64,000 nt of DNA from Stieleria varia (lineage in GTDB: Bacteria > Planctomycetota > Planctomycetia > Pirellulales > Pirellulaceae), in assembly GCF_038443385.1 (NCBI RefSeq), contig NZ_CP151726.1, positions 3,596,001 through 3,660,000 on the forward strand, given 5' to 3'. This document shows positions 53,072 through 63,211 of the stretch, piece after piece. Under the pieces are notes generated by a model that worked only from the letters and a program-made list of their open reading frames with translations, made no database searches and was not told the origin of the DNA. The number at the start of each line of letters is the position of its first letter. The first letter of the stretch is position 1. A program made the position numbers and the translations under genes.

Positions 53072-56000
53072 TCAGCGTTGAAAGGCGTCCGCGGCAGCGG
53101 CACCAACGATCAGTCGTTGGCCTTCACGCAAGATGAATCGGACGGATTCCTCGCGAAAGGTTTCGACCGGTTGCAGTCGAACCAGTGGGTTTTGCACGGT
53201 TCCCATCACGCGAATCACCAACGTTCTGTCCCGCAGCAACTCTGAAACGCTCAGGATTGCCGAGGTGGGCAGAAGTGAACGCAGTGCGTAGCGTTGTGCC
53301 AGTTGGGCAAAGTTTGCGGAGATGTCGCGGTAATCCCCGGTGGCGATCAATGCATTCAAATCCATTCGTCCGCTACGCATGTACACACGGCCATCGGCTT
53401 GCACCAATGCGGTGTCGGACCCGATCCAGAATTCGTCCAATGTCACAATCCCTTGACCGATGATCCCAACGGCCAGACCTGTATCAAACGTCTCGGTGGC
53501 CAATGAGATCGGTCCCAAAAATTTTCCGACGCTGATCAATCCCGGTATCGCGGAACCTTGCGTGTCACCGAGTCGAAAGCGGAACCGACCGACCATGTCG
53601 TCGATCGACGAGATCGATTTGCCGCCAATGGTGATTTCGCCTGTCAACTCTCCTTTCGCCAACGAAATGCTCCGTCCCAACTGATCGGACAAACGGACGA
53701 AATCAACGCGGCGCAGTTGCCAGCGGCTGTCCATGTCGATACCCCCGGTTGCCCTTCGGGCCGAAGACAATGCCAGTTCACCCTGCAACTCTCCTCCACC
53801 GACATTCGAACCGACCGACGGAAAACGCAGTCGCCACGCTCTGGTCTGGGTGTTTATCTCCGCCGCGAACCCGCTGTGAGCATTTCCCAGTGGCTGAGCG
53901 TAGAGTTTCAAGTCGCGACCCAGCACATTGCCGCGAATCCGTATCGCATCCAGGGTACCAGCGACGGTAACGGAGCCACTGACGCGGCCTTGATAGTCCG
54001 CCGCAAACGGCCCCAGAATCGAAAGGGCGCGACTCAGTTCGACGCGAGCTGCCGAAACGGTCAATTCCGGCTGCGGCGAAAATTTCTGCTGAGAGTCGAT
54101 CACGCGTACACGACCGGAGACTCTGAGGTTTCCCTGAGCATAGTCGGCCAACAGCGATTCGATAGTCAATACTCCTCGGTCGTACGTGGATCGCAAGGTC
54201 GCGTTCCGCGTCAGCAGACCTTCTTGATGGTAGATGTTGTTGAGCTGTACGACGATCGCCACCTGTGAAATGGGAAGCACACTATTGGAATCGTGATCAA
54301 AACCGGTCACGCGAATATCAGCCGAGACTCGCCCGGTCGTCGCTGCAGGTTTTGATTCGATGACGCTCAGTAAGGATTCAATAGCGATCCCCTGAGTCGT
54401 CAACTGCAGTCGATTCATCCGCATACCCAAGTCGGACCACTTGTCATCCGACTCCATTTGCGATGCGGTTTCCACTCGAAATTGCCCGTCGAATAGTTTT
54501 CCGAATGCATCAAGCGACAATGCACCTTGATCGGCCGACAGTGTTGCCTTGAAATTTCCGATCGATTGTGACCCGACGAATATCTCATCGGCGGTAAATG
54601 ATGCATTCCCGGAGTGAGCGACCGGTTTGGCGATCGCGTCTGCGGCAACGTTCCACTGCACGTCTCCAGAAAAGCTGCCCGTGAGCCGTGTCGTCTTACC
54701 ACCGGCAAGCGGCAAATCGACACTTGGTCGGATGTTTTGAAAAGTCGCATCCACCGCAAAACGCTGATCTGTCTGCAACGGCACGGTTGCATTCCCCTGG
54801 AACTGTCCACCGAAGATCGCCGCGTCGACTTGTTGAAGCACCAACTGCTCATCTGTTAGATCAAATTCGCAGTCGAGGGATTGCAGCCGCATGTCGGCAG
54901 GCAGTGTTCCGGTTGCTTGTCGAGGCGTGATCGTCAACCGCTGTGGTGTCAGCCGAAGGTCGTGCTCCAGAACTCCTACATCGACCCCACCGACCGAGAT
55001 GCTGGGAGAGGCCAGCGATGCTTGAACATTCCATTTCGATTCGGAAACCGTTGTCGCCACATCCCCGGTCGCAGTGGCCCGCAGGTCCAGCTTTCCGGCG
55101 ACAATACTGGGTGACGAACTCGACGGTTGGACGATGGCCAGCACGGTCTCGGTCGGCAAGTCATCGCCAGCGATTTGAATGCGAAACGCTCCACCTCCTT
55201 TCAATGGTAGATCAAGATTTCCCATCAAGCGGACGGGCGAACGAGTGTCTCCGCCGTCCGTTGCTGTGACGGTAAAGCTTGGAACAGAAAGCCTGCCACC
55301 GGAAATGGTGACATCCGATAGCTTGCCAGATGCGGTTGGCAAATTCTGGTACTGGATGTCGTTGGCCGTCAGGTTTCCAGACAATTCATAGGACGCTACG
55401 TCGCTGAGCTGATCGATCGCAACGGAGAACGAGACGTCGCCCGACAACAAGCCACCTTGGATGGGCAGAGGTTCATTTGGGTCGATGAAGCGTGACACCA
55501 AATCCACGATGGGAGCAATCGCAATGTCGCTGACGCGTAGTTTTGCGGTTGCATCCTTTCGCGGAACAAGCTCAAGGCTTCCGCTGCCTTGGATCCTGCC
55601 AGCTACCTGGTCCGCGTTGGTTTCACCGGGCCGGTCAACGATCGATCGCAACGATTCGAGTTTGGCCACGCCATCGCGGTACTGGATCAATGCGGAGAAA
55701 TCTTGAAAGCGAACGTCATCGACAACGAGCGACTTGCTGGAGATTTTTCCATCGAGGCGATACTTTGCACCGTCACGAAGCGACGTGATGGGAATACCAA
55801 CGTCGAAAGCGACGGAAACGTTGCCATTGACTTGCAAGCCGAGGTCGATGCCGATGGCCGAGAGTCGGCTGGCAAGTTTGCCGACATCAATGTCCGAGAA
55901 GGACCATTGGGTCGTCCAGTAACGCTCTGGGGCAGCGGGATTCGCCTGTGGATTCGCCTGTGGTGCCTGCGGAGCTTGAGCGAGAAGAACAGGTTGGTCG

Positions 56001-56119
56001 CCGTGGGCCTTGACGATCAGAGTCGTGCAGAACAGCAAGCTGATCAAACCAATTCTCAGCAACAAGGATTCATTTATTAGCGCAACTGGTATTGGGAATC
56101 GCCAGAATTCCTTTCGCAT
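53072..56119 (-). CDS. Large AsmA/TamB-like envelope protein
   Basis: A 1015-residue protein of the AsmA-like superfamily, in which long repeated beta groove domains carry lipids between membranes or help assemble the outer membrane. The N-terminal membrane segment is about 20-37 (IGLISLLFCTTLIVKA), followed by an Ala/Pro/Gln-rich linker. Regularly repeating GxLxG-like strands run through the rest, such as LSGNLTANDIQYQNL, VSADIRVTGFDHDS and RGNVLGRDLKLYAQPLG; the C-terminal AsmA-like segment is LLRDRTLVIRVMGTVQNPLVRLQPVETF. The ATG at 56119 is chosen because it puts the membrane segment near the N-terminus. It stands alone, spaced from the PP2C gene by 157 bases. Confidence 0.85.
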   Translation of the reverse strand: MRKEFWRFPIPVALINESLLLRIGLISLLFCTTLIVKAHGDQPVLLAQAPQAPQANPQANPAAPERYWTTQWSFSDIDVGKLASRLSAIGIDLGLQVNGNVSVAFDVGIPITSLRDGAKYRLDGKISSKSLVVDDVRFQDFSALIQYRDGVAKLESLRSIVDRPGETNADQVAGRIQGSGSLELVPRKDATAKLRVSDIAIAPIVDLVSRFIDPNEPLPIQGGLLSGDVSFSVAIDQLSDVASYELSGNLTANDIQYQNLPTASGKLSDVTISGGRLSVPSFTVTATDGGDTRSPVRLMGNLDLPLKGGGAFRIQIAGDDLPTETVLAIVQPSSSSPSIVAGKLDLRATATGDVATTVSESKWNVQASLASPSISVGGVDVGVLEHDLRLTPQRLTITPRQATGTLPADMRLQSLDCEFDLTDEQLVLQQVDAAIFGGQFQGNATVPLQTDQRFAVDATFQNIRPSVDLPLAGGKTTRLTGSFSGDVQWNVAADAIAKPVAHSGNASFTADEIFVGSQSIGNFKATLSADQGALSLDAFGKLFDGQFRVETASQMESDDKWSDLGMRMNRLQLTTQGIAIESLLSVIESKPAATTGRVSADIRVTGFDHDSNSVLPISQVAIVVQLNNIYHQEGLLTRNATLRSTYDRGVLTIESLLADYAQGNLRVSGRVRVIDSQQKFSPQPELTVSAARVELSRALSILGPFAADYQGRVSGSVTVAGTLDAIRIRGNVLGRDLKLYAQPLGNAHSGFAAEINTQTRAWRLRFPSVGSNVGGGELQGELALSSARRATGGIDMDSRWQLRRVDFVRLSDQLGRSISLAKGELTGEITIGGKSISSIDDMVGRFRFRLGDTQGSAIPGLISVGKFLGPISLATETFDTGLAVGIIGQGIVTLDEFWIGSDTALVQADGRVYMRSGRMDLNALIATGDYRDISANFAQLAQRYALRSLLPTSAILSVSELLRDRTLVIRVMGTVQNPLVRLQPVETFREESVRFILREGQRLIVGAAAADAFQR

Positions 56120-56276
56120 GAGATTTCTGCCGAAACCCACTATGACATCTATTGATGAAGCGTTCCTAAGCAACCTGCCCGCGACGAGCCTGCCCGCCAC
56201 GGTGAGGTGATGAGGAACAGCATGTCGGTTGGGATTGGTGGAGTTGCGCATCTGTTTTTCGATTGTCGATGATCAC

Positions 56277-57518
56277 TCAGGGCAATGGTCCGGTGTCGTC
56301 CATGTTGAAGGATCGGCCACGACCACGCATGGCGAGCTGTTCGCTGAGGTGCCTGGCGAGGTTGCGAAGCAATGCGTTTCCCAGGCGAGGCAGACGTCGC
56401 GTCAACGAATGAAATTTTCTGCGATCAATCAACAACACCTGTGAGGGTTCCAGTGCGGTCAGAATCGTTTCGGATTCGACTGGCATCACGAGCGAACTGG
56501 CGCCGAAACTATCACCCTCTGTCAATTCTGATTCAATGATGTCGTCGTCATCGACGCGAAATCGACCTTTCAGTACCACGATTAGTCCGCGGCTCTTTTC
56601 ACCCCGCGACAGGATCTCTTTGCCCGCGTTGCAATGGATCGTCGTCGCGATGGATAGCAAATGAATCAGCCGCCGGACAGACAACCGACTGCCCAGAAAT
56701 GTGTTTCCCAAACATTGCAGCTTGGCTTTGGTATTCGTGTTGGACTCTGGAGGGTCACTGGTGTCCGGCTGGGTGTCGACCAAAACGGCCGTGATGTTGT
56801 CTGACCCCCCGGAGTGGTTTGCGAAATCGACCAGCAAACCGGGATGGGAAATGATCTCGGGTTCGGACAGCAGTGAAGCGACCACCGCCGTGTCGGAAAA
56901 GTAGTTGCTCAGTCCGTCGGAGCACAAGAGAAAACGGTCGCCGGGGATCAAGTCAAATAGCAGCGTATCCACGGGAACGAATTCGTGCGCACCGATACTG
57001 CGGGTCAGCACGTGCTGGTAGCGACTCGCCTGAGCTTCTTCGCGAGTCATGCCGCCCGAAAGATACATCTCATTGGCCAGCGTGTGGTCGACACTGAGTT
57101 GGTGGATGTCGCCGTCACGCATCAAGTACAGGCGAGAGTCTCCGACGTGAGCCATGACTGCTTTGTTCTCCACGATCAACAGCAGCGTCATCGTCGTGCC
57201 CATACCGGCGAACTCGATGTTCGACTTGGAGAGCAAGTGAAGTTCTTGGCTGGCGTTTTGAACCGCCTCTTCCGCAATCTTCAACACTCGATAAAAACCC
57301 TCGGGCGACTGGCTCGCACTTTCGATCGCATCGCTATTGTCTGAAATGTATTCTGCGGCAAACGCGATCGCTCGTTCAGCGGCGATTTCGCCCGCTGCGT
57401 GGCCGCCCATCCCGTCGCAAACGAGGTACAGCCCGAGCGACTCGTCGATCAAATACTGATCTTCGTTTCCTTCGCGTTTGAGTCCTCGATCGCTGATGGC
57501 GGATGCGATGGTTTTCAT
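56277..57518 (-). CDS. PP2C-type protein phosphatase with cyclic-nucleotide-binding-like domain
   Basis: A 413-residue cytoplasmic protein. Residues 1-245 are a PP2C phosphatase of the Stp/PrpC type: the metal-binding motifs are NEDQ near 18-21, CDGMGGH near 33-39, GDSRLYLM and GSDNITAVLVD, all intact. Residues about 290-390 resemble a cyclic nucleotide-binding (CRP-like) domain (ILSRGEKSRGLIVVLKGRFRVDDDDIIESELTEGDSFGASSLV). It dephosphorylates Ser/Thr-phosphorylated proteins and may be tuned by a nucleotide or other ligand, although the cAMP-contacting Arg is not obvious. The ATG at 57518 is preferred to the upstream frame to 57596. Planctomycetes are rich in Ser/Thr kinases, which fits. Confidence 0.9.
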   Translation of the reverse strand: MKTIASAISDRGLKREGNEDQYLIDESLGLYLVCDGMGGHAAGEIAAERAIAFAAEYISDNSDAIESASQSPEGFYRVLKIAEEAVQNASQELHLLSKSNIEFAGMGTTMTLLLIVENKAVMAHVGDSRLYLMRDGDIHQLSVDHTLANEMYLSGGMTREEAQASRYQHVLTRSIGAHEFVPVDTLLFDLIPGDRFLLCSDGLSNYFSDTAVVASLLSEPEIISHPGLLVDFANHSGGSDNITAVLVDTQPDTSDPPESNTNTKAKLQCLGNTFLGSRLSVRRLIHLLSIATTIHCNAGKEILSRGEKSRGLIVVLKGRFRVDDDDIIESELTEGDSFGASSLVMPVESETILTALEPSQVLLIDRRKFHSLTRRLPRLGNALLRNLARHLSEQLAMRGRGRSFNMDDTGPLP

Positions 57519-57666
57519 AGCGAACTCGATGAAATAGAAATCGCGAGCGTCATGCCGGCGTTGGCGATCGGGGCTGCCCCTTTTTGAGACAATCAATTCA
57601 GTGTACCACGTTTTACATTTGGCAAGGTTTCGGTCTTGGCGGGCGGGGCAGGTAAATCCGTCCTAG

Positions 57667-57692
57667 CCGTAGTGGATGAGGTGACGAGCCCC
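57667..57692. repeat. Half copy of the CGTAGTGGACGAGG dispersed repeat
   Basis: CCGTAGTGGATGAGG then TGACGAGCCCC matches the left arm of the copies at 36031 and 10616. The right arm is not clearly preserved (CTCGTGAGTTCG follows at about 57727). It lies between the PP2C and the channel gene, in which no other feature is visible. Confidence 0.55.
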
Positions 57693-57754
57693 TGGAGCGA
57701 GAAACATTGTCAAGGCCTGTTCGCCTCGTGAGTTCGATGTAGATTTCTTCTGCC

Positions 57755-60700
57755 TCACGCCGCATCGCGATTCTCTGCATCGCGTCCGAGCGGAAGCCCC
57801 AATATGCTTTCGGGATCCAATGCGATTCCCACGCTGTTGGGCACTGTGCGGATGTGCAGATCGCGTTGCGGAAATGCGATCTCCAGCCCCGCTTTGCGAA
57901 ACGCCTGATCAATCGTGGTGTGCAGTTCATGGATGACTTGGAGGCGGTTTTCCAGAGATGGCAGGAACGATCGCAGCACTAGGTTCAGCGAGTTGTCGCC
58001 GAAGCCTTCGAAGGTCGCTACCGGAGCAGGATCTTTGAGTACCATCGGGTGATTATCTGCGGCCTGCAGCAACAGTTCACGCGCGGTCTCGGTGTCTGAG
58101 CCGTACGCCAAGCCGACTTCGATCACGACCCGGTTCACTTTGTCGGACAGGGTCCAGTTGAGCAAACGTCCAGTGATGAACTCCTTGTTGGGAACCACGT
58201 ATTCCTTTCGATCCCAATTCGTGATCGATGTCGCTCGGATACGAATGCGAGAGACCACACCTGTCACGTCGTCCACCGTCACAATGTCGCCGACGCGGAT
58301 CGGGCGCTCGAGCAAGATGATCAGGCCGGCAACGAAGTTGGCGAACATTTCTTGCAGGCCGAACGCCAAACCGAAAGTCAACGCGGTCGCCAGCCATTGA
58401 ATCTGAGACCACTGCAATCCGATGGTGGAGCAAGCAGCGATGATTCCGATCAATACAATCGCATAGCTGACCAATGTCGTGATCGCGTAGCGAACCGATG
58501 CGTCGACGGGCAGTTGTTGCAGAAGGGAGATTTCCAGCAAACCCGGGCCGTTGCGAAACAGCACAAAGGTGACGACCGCGATCAAGATGGCTAGGGCCAG
58601 GTCCGATAGGGTGACCGGATCGCTCAGCGGGGCGTCCGTGTTTGCCTGTGTCGGTTCTGCCGATTCGCCGGTCGGGTTCATCGGCGTCATCAATGACGGC
58701 GAATCCGAAGAGGCGACTTGAGCGGCTGATGATTGTCCCCACAGTGGAAAATGGTCCAGCATGCTCAACGCCGGTAAGACTTGGACCCAAATCATCCACA
58801 GCCCAACCAACGCGACGGCCAACATTCCGGTACTGACGAGGCGTTGGGACTGCATGCTATGGGCAGAGATGTCTGCTTGCGCATCGCCCGTCACGATCCC
58901 CGCAACGGCTTGCGTCGGAGTCACTCCTTCACCAGCGCCGCTCGCTCCACTGGCCCGCATCTTGGCTTGCTCAATACTCAAGTAGCGTCGACGCAGCATC
59001 AGCATGCGAAAGAACACCGCACGCAGTACGATCATCGAAGCGACAAACAAGGCGGTGGCGAATAGTCGCCAGAAAAGTGTTTGAGCGGTGAAGTAGTAAC
59101 CGTTTGCAGCGAGCACGCCCAGGGAAAGCGGGACGCTCATCCCGACAAATGGTATCAAGTATTTCACGCGATCGATCCATCCGCCTGCGTGACCGGCCAA
59201 GTATTCTCGTAGCAGTCCGTGTGGTCTCAGCAAACGATAGGTTGTGTAGCATGCCAAGCCCATCCCGAGGATGAACATCAAACGTTGCATGTCGCCACGT
59301 TCGTGGATTCCGTCACTGGAAGATAGGATTGCAGTGACAAAGATGATCGGCAGTGCAAGGTAGGTCAGCACATGGATCTCGCGTCGTAGCGTGCGAGTGA
59401 CCGCCGTCGGCCAACGGAAGTGAGCGTCGGCAAGTCCTTTGGTTCGACACGCTTGTCGCATCCACTCGAACGCGACCCACAACACGCCCACCGCCCAGAA
59501 ACCTTGACTGACGGCCAAGCAAAACTCTGAATCGCCCGCGTTGATGCTCAATCGCCAACCGATGAAGACACACAGCAGCGGCCATGCGGCAGAAACAACC
59601 GTCGTCAGGAACATCGCTCGCCAAGTCGGTCCGATCGCTTTGCAGTTGACTTTTGTCGCCGTCACGCCAATGGATTCGATCTGGCGACGTTGCGATCGAC
59701 CGCGAACGAGCAACAGAACAACTGTCGATAAGCAGACCAGCCAAGTGAAAAAGTGGTCGATCGCGTCGGCTGCCAAATGCCGTGCAACGTTCATCCACAT
59801 GGCCGGTTTCAGCATCCAAGTGTCGGACGCTTGGAATGCGATGCCGGCCGAGAGCGGTGTACCACTACGAATCCACAACACGCGTTCATCGATGTAGTTT
59901 TCGTACTCTGCGGCTAGCTTGATGACTTGTTGCTCGGTCGTGTCCAGTTCGATCAGCATGTCAAAGTACTGACCGTTGCTGCGAATCAACGACTCCAAGT
60001 ACTCCCGTTTTCTGGCCATCAGGTCACGTGCAGCGGATTCGAAGACCACCGGATCGTGCCCCACCAAAGGTTGTGATTGGTGAATGATTTCCTGAATCAC
60101 GTCATCCATTTGACCGAGTTCCTGATAGGACTCCTCGTATTCAAAGGATTGGTACTGGGTGTCATTGAGCAATTTTTGTCGATCGGCGACCGCGATCCGC
60201 CGCTTTGCGACATCGGGCAGCGTCGTGCGTTGTTTTCGCAACAAAGCGCCAACGCTGCTGGACAAGCCGACCGAATCGACTTTCTTTCGCGTTTGAGAGA
60301 ACTGTCGCATCAGTTTTTCATGCAGTTCGCTTGCCGAATTGAGTTCCGCCTGTGTCGACGCGAGCGACTCGGTGAGTGCCTTGGTTTTCTCGGCAAGTTC
60401 TTGATTCTCCTCCGCGTACACCTTCAGGGCCGGCGCGGCCCCGATCACTTCCCATCGCGCCATCCGAACGGATTCTTCCGCGGCGGCTTCGCGTGCGGAG
60501 TGAATCTGTTCACGCAGCAGCGTGATGTACTTTTCGGTAAATGCGACGTTGGCTGCGGCGAGATCGGTCTTCAGGCGAATCAGATCGGCGGATTCTTCTG
60601 CGTCATACTTTGCCAGCTCGGCTTCCAACGCCGGCAGTTCTTTTTCGAGAGACGATCGGCGGGTCAGCAGTCGAGCGGACATCGACGCATTGACCGGGTT

Positions 60701-61534
60701 GGACTCAGCGGACTCAAGGGCTCGCAGTTGAGTCTTGGCGTCGATCACCTTCTCCAAGATCGTAGCCATTCTGGTCCGAATCTCTTTTCGCCGAGGCGAT
60801 CTGGCTTGCAGCTCCGACTCGGCGTCCTGACGTGCTTTTTTCTGGGCCGAGAGTTGCAGTTCAGCGGCCGGCAGTCGTTGTTCCAGCTCCTGAAGCGTGA
60901 GTCCTTGCTCGACAGCCGCACGTTTCTCGTTGATCTCCAAGCGTTGTTGCTTGAGCTGTTCCGCCCTTTGTTGCACGGTGACCGATTCCTCGGTCAGAAC
61001 CTTCAATCTCGCTTCGCTGTCGGCCGCCGTTTGCAGATTCTTAATGGCGGCTTTGTAGTTCTCGATCGCTAAGGTCTTGTTTTCCGGTGTCAGGTTCGAG
61101 CTTTGTTCCAGCTCCGCCAGCGAACTCTCGATCTGCTCAGCCGAGATCGCCGGCGATGTGGTCACGGGATTGATCGGTGGGGACGTCGCAGCCGCGTCAG
61201 GCTTCGCAATGACGTCTGCGAGAAGGCTTGCCGGCGCGCTGGCAGCAAGATTAGCGGGCGCGTTGGTCGGATCGTTGTGCTGAGGAGCGATAGGTTCGGG
61301 CTGCAGGGGCGCTTGCTGCGCAACAACGGGGGTGCCCGCGTCGTTGTTCACCACTGCTGCTGGGGCGCCAGGACTCGCGTTGAATGGGTTTCGTTGGATG
61401 TAGGGGCCCTCCAGCGTTTGCGCAACGCCAACGGTCGGCAGGAGCAGAATCCAAGCGATGATGCAATTCGTCGTTTGGCTCGCCAGCTTCTCCATATTCA
61501 ATTGAGGCCTCCTGCCTCGTTTGCGGATTTCCAT
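57755..61534 (-). CDS. Large mechanosensitive ion channel of the MscK/MscS type
   Basis: A 1259-residue inner-membrane protein. The signal peptide is about 14-39, a Pro/Ala-rich linker follows, and then a long periplasmic coiled coil (about 130-530; EQLKQQRLEINEKRAAVEQGLTLQELEQRL is an example). Several transmembrane helices lie between about 590 and 1010. The MscS core at about 1030-1240 contains VVTFVLFRNGPGLLEISLL, WLATALTFGLAFGLQEMFANFVAGLIILLERPIRVGDIVTVDD and the cytoplasmic vestibule. It releases solutes on hypo-osmotic shock. Start is either 61534, with AGGAG nearby, or 61495, where the signal peptide is shorter. The 327-bp gap upstream (61535-61861) is divergent to the MFS gene and shows no other gene. 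Confidence 0.93.
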   Translation of the reverse strand: MEIRKRGRRPQLNMEKLASQTTNCIIAWILLLPTVGVAQTLEGPYIQRNPFNASPGAPAAVVNNDAGTPVVAQQAPLQPEPIAPQHNDPTNAPANLAASAPASLLADVIAKPDAAATSPPINPVTTSPAISAEQIESSLAELEQSSNLTPENKTLAIENYKAAIKNLQTAADSEARLKVLTEESVTVQQRAEQLKQQRLEINEKRAAVEQGLTLQELEQRLPAAELQLSAQKKARQDAESELQARSPRRKEIRTRMATILEKVIDAKTQLRALESAESNPVNASMSARLLTRRSSLEKELPALEAELAKYDAEESADLIRLKTDLAAANVAFTEKYITLLREQIHSAREAAAEESVRMARWEVIGAAPALKVYAEENQELAEKTKALTESLASTQAELNSASELHEKLMRQFSQTRKKVDSVGLSSSVGALLRKQRTTLPDVAKRRIAVADRQKLLNDTQYQSFEYEESYQELGQMDDVIQEIIHQSQPLVGHDPVVFESAARDLMARKREYLESLIRSNGQYFDMLIELDTTEQQVIKLAAEYENYIDERVLWIRSGTPLSAGIAFQASDTWMLKPAMWMNVARHLAADAIDHFFTWLVCLSTVVLLLVRGRSQRRQIESIGVTATKVNCKAIGPTWRAMFLTTVVSAAWPLLCVFIGWRLSINAGDSEFCLAVSQGFWAVGVLWVAFEWMRQACRTKGLADAHFRWPTAVTRTLRREIHVLTYLALPIIFVTAILSSSDGIHERGDMQRLMFILGMGLACYTTYRLLRPHGLLREYLAGHAGGWIDRVKYLIPFVGMSVPLSLGVLAANGYYFTAQTLFWRLFATALFVASMIVLRAVFFRMLMLRRRYLSIEQAKMRASGASGAGEGVTPTQAVAGIVTGDAQADISAHSMQSQRLVSTGMLAVALVGLWMIWVQVLPALSMLDHFPLWGQSSAAQVASSDSPSLMTPMNPTGESAEPTQANTDAPLSDPVTLSDLALAILIAVVTFVLFRNGPGLLEISLLQQLPVDASVRYAITTLVSYAIVLIGIIAACSTIGLQWSQIQWLATALTFGLAFGLQEMFANFVAGLIILLERPIRVGDIVTVDDVTGVVSRIRIRATSITNWDRKEYVVPNKEFITGRLLNWTLSDKVNRVVIEVGLAYGSDTETARELLLQAADNHPMVLKDPAPVATFEGFGDNSLNLVLRSFLPSLENRLQVIHELHTTIDQAFRKAGLEIAFPQRDLHIRTVPNSVGIALDPESILGLPLGRDAENRDAA

Positions 61535-61861
61535 TGACTCCTTGTTCCTGATGCAAGACTACAGAGCGGTCGCCGGCAAAGGCAATGCGGATACGGGTGA
61601 CTCGGCAAATGTCCGTCAAATGGAACCGCAATGAGCGGTCAAAGTGCCTTCATTTTGCACAATGAAATGGATTCGGCGGACGGCAAAGGTGCGATTCGCA
61701 TGCAAGCAAAGCGGGCGGGTACAATCTCGATCACCTTGGGATGGGAAATCCTGCCTGTTTATTGGAGGGCTGTGTCTATTTCAGGGTTTTGTCGGGTTAG
61801 CATGCCCTACGGACGCAGCTTCCCAAGAACCTCCATTCATTTCTGCGACACTAGAGCCTTG

Positions 61862-63211
61862 ATGAACGACGCGTACCAATCACCCGTTGCAGATGCGTCC
61901 CCGCGATCAAGTCACATACGTGCGAGGGTGATTGCTGTCAGCGTTTTGATGGCGTTCATGCTGTACCTGGATCGAGTCTGTTTGGGCGAAATCGTCAAGA
62001 GCGATTCGTTTCTTTCGGATTTCCGTGGCGCGTCCAAAGAGCAGATTGGAGACGTGCTGGGAGCATTTTTCTTTGCCTATGCGTTGTTTCAAGTTCCAGC
62101 CGGTTGGGCGAGCGATCGCTTCGGCGGCCGCGTCATGCTGACCCTCTATATCTTGGGCTGGTCACTGCTGACTGGCATTTCGGGTTTGGCTGGAACACTT
62201 TCCATGCTACTTGTTGCCCGGCTGGCCTTCGGTATGGTGCAAGCCGGTGCCTATCCGACCAGCAGTGGCGTGATTCGAAACTGGTTTCACGTGCGCTCAC
62301 GCGCGATGGCCAGTTCGTTCGTGTCGATCGGAGGACGATTGGGTGGCACTTTGGCTCCTTTCTTGACGACAGCGCTCGTGCTTTCGTTGGGCAGTTGGCG
62401 ATCGGTACTGTTGCTGTACTGCGTCGCAGGAATCATCGTCGCGGCAGCGTACTGGTGGACCATTCGCGATCGTCCATCGGAGCATCCTGGTGTCAGTGCT
62501 GATGAGTTGGCAGCGATCGGCGACGCGACGGCAGGTGAAATACGCGCGCCTCTTCGAGACATTCTGCCGATGATGGGAGCGATTTTGATCAGTCGCTCTC
62601 TGTGGCTGAACGCACTGGCACAGTTTTGCCTCGTGTTCGGCTGGGCCTTCTTGATCACTTGGCTGCCGACGTTTTTGAAAGAAGAAAAGGGAGTGGAACC
62701 GTTCCTTGGCTCATTGATGGTCACGGGAGTTCTGGCGATCGCGATTCCGGGACAACTGATCGGTGGATGGTTGGGCAATCGTGCCGTCGCCACTTTGGGA
62801 CATCGCTGGGGACGCATCGCACCGCTGAGCCTAACGTGCTTGATTGCCGGCTTTGCTTACGTCGGCTGCGCGACGTTTGATTCGGTGTGGATCATCGTTG
62901 CTTGTTGTGCTGCGGTATCCTTGATGACCGACATCGGCAACCCGACCGTGTGGGCGTTCATGCAAGACGTCGGGGGGCGGAATACGGCGGCCGTGTTCGG
63001 CTGGGGCAACATGTGGGGTAATTTTGGTGCTGCCGCCAGTTCGATGGCCGTTCCGCGATTGATGAAACTGGGTGAGGTGAATGGAAACGGTGTCGCACTT
63101 GTCTTCTTCACCTGCGCGGGAATGTATGTTCTGGCATCGATCGCGGTGATCGGTACCGACGCGACCAAACAGATTCGTCAACTGGAAACAACAAACGAGA
63201 TTCATGAATGA
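61862..63211 (+). CDS. Major facilitator superfamily transporter
   Basis: A 449-residue membrane transporter with about twelve predicted helices, of the anion:cation symporter-like branch (sugar acids, phosphate sugars and similar). Helix 1 is VIAVSVLMAFMLYLDRVCLG, and the MFS loop motif is FQVPAGWASDRFGGRVML; the second half begins after a central polar loop near 215-225. The ATG at 61862 gives the family-like N-terminus MNDAYQSPVAD; the upstream frame to 61631 is not transporter-like. Its stop overlaps the start of the dipeptidase as ATGA, so the two are an operon and the transporter may import a substrate of that enzyme. Confidence 0.92.
   Translation: MNDAYQSPVADASPRSSHIRARVIAVSVLMAFMLYLDRVCLGEIVKSDSFLSDFRGASKEQIGDVLGAFFFAYALFQVPAGWASDRFGGRVMLTLYILGWSLLTGISGLAGTLSMLLVARLAFGMVQAGAYPTSSGVIRNWFHVRSRAMASSFVSIGGRLGGTLAPFLTTALVLSLGSWRSVLLLYCVAGIIVAAAYWWTIRDRPSEHPGVSADELAAIGDATAGEIRAPLRDILPMMGAILISRSLWLNALAQFCLVFGWAFLITWLPTFLKEEKGVEPFLGSLMVTGVLAIAIPGQLIGGWLGNRAVATLGHRWGRIAPLSLTCLIAGFAYVGCATFDSVWIIVACCAAVSLMTDIGNPTVWAFMQDVGGRNTAAVFGWGNMWGNFGAAASSMAVPRLMKLGEVNGNGVALVFFTCAGMYVLASIAVIGTDATKQIRQLETTNEIHE

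Noticed and set aside
60077..61072. 331-codon open frame on the plus strand opposite the MscS-type gene
   Set aside because: It is antisense to a coiled-coil coding region, with low-complexity Leu/Arg/Phe content and no recognisable domain; the minus-strand protein is clearly real.
61631..61861. 77-codon upstream extension of the MFS transporter
   Set aside because: The extra residues are unlike transporter N-termini and overlap the divergent promoter region; the ATG at 61862 gives the normal start.
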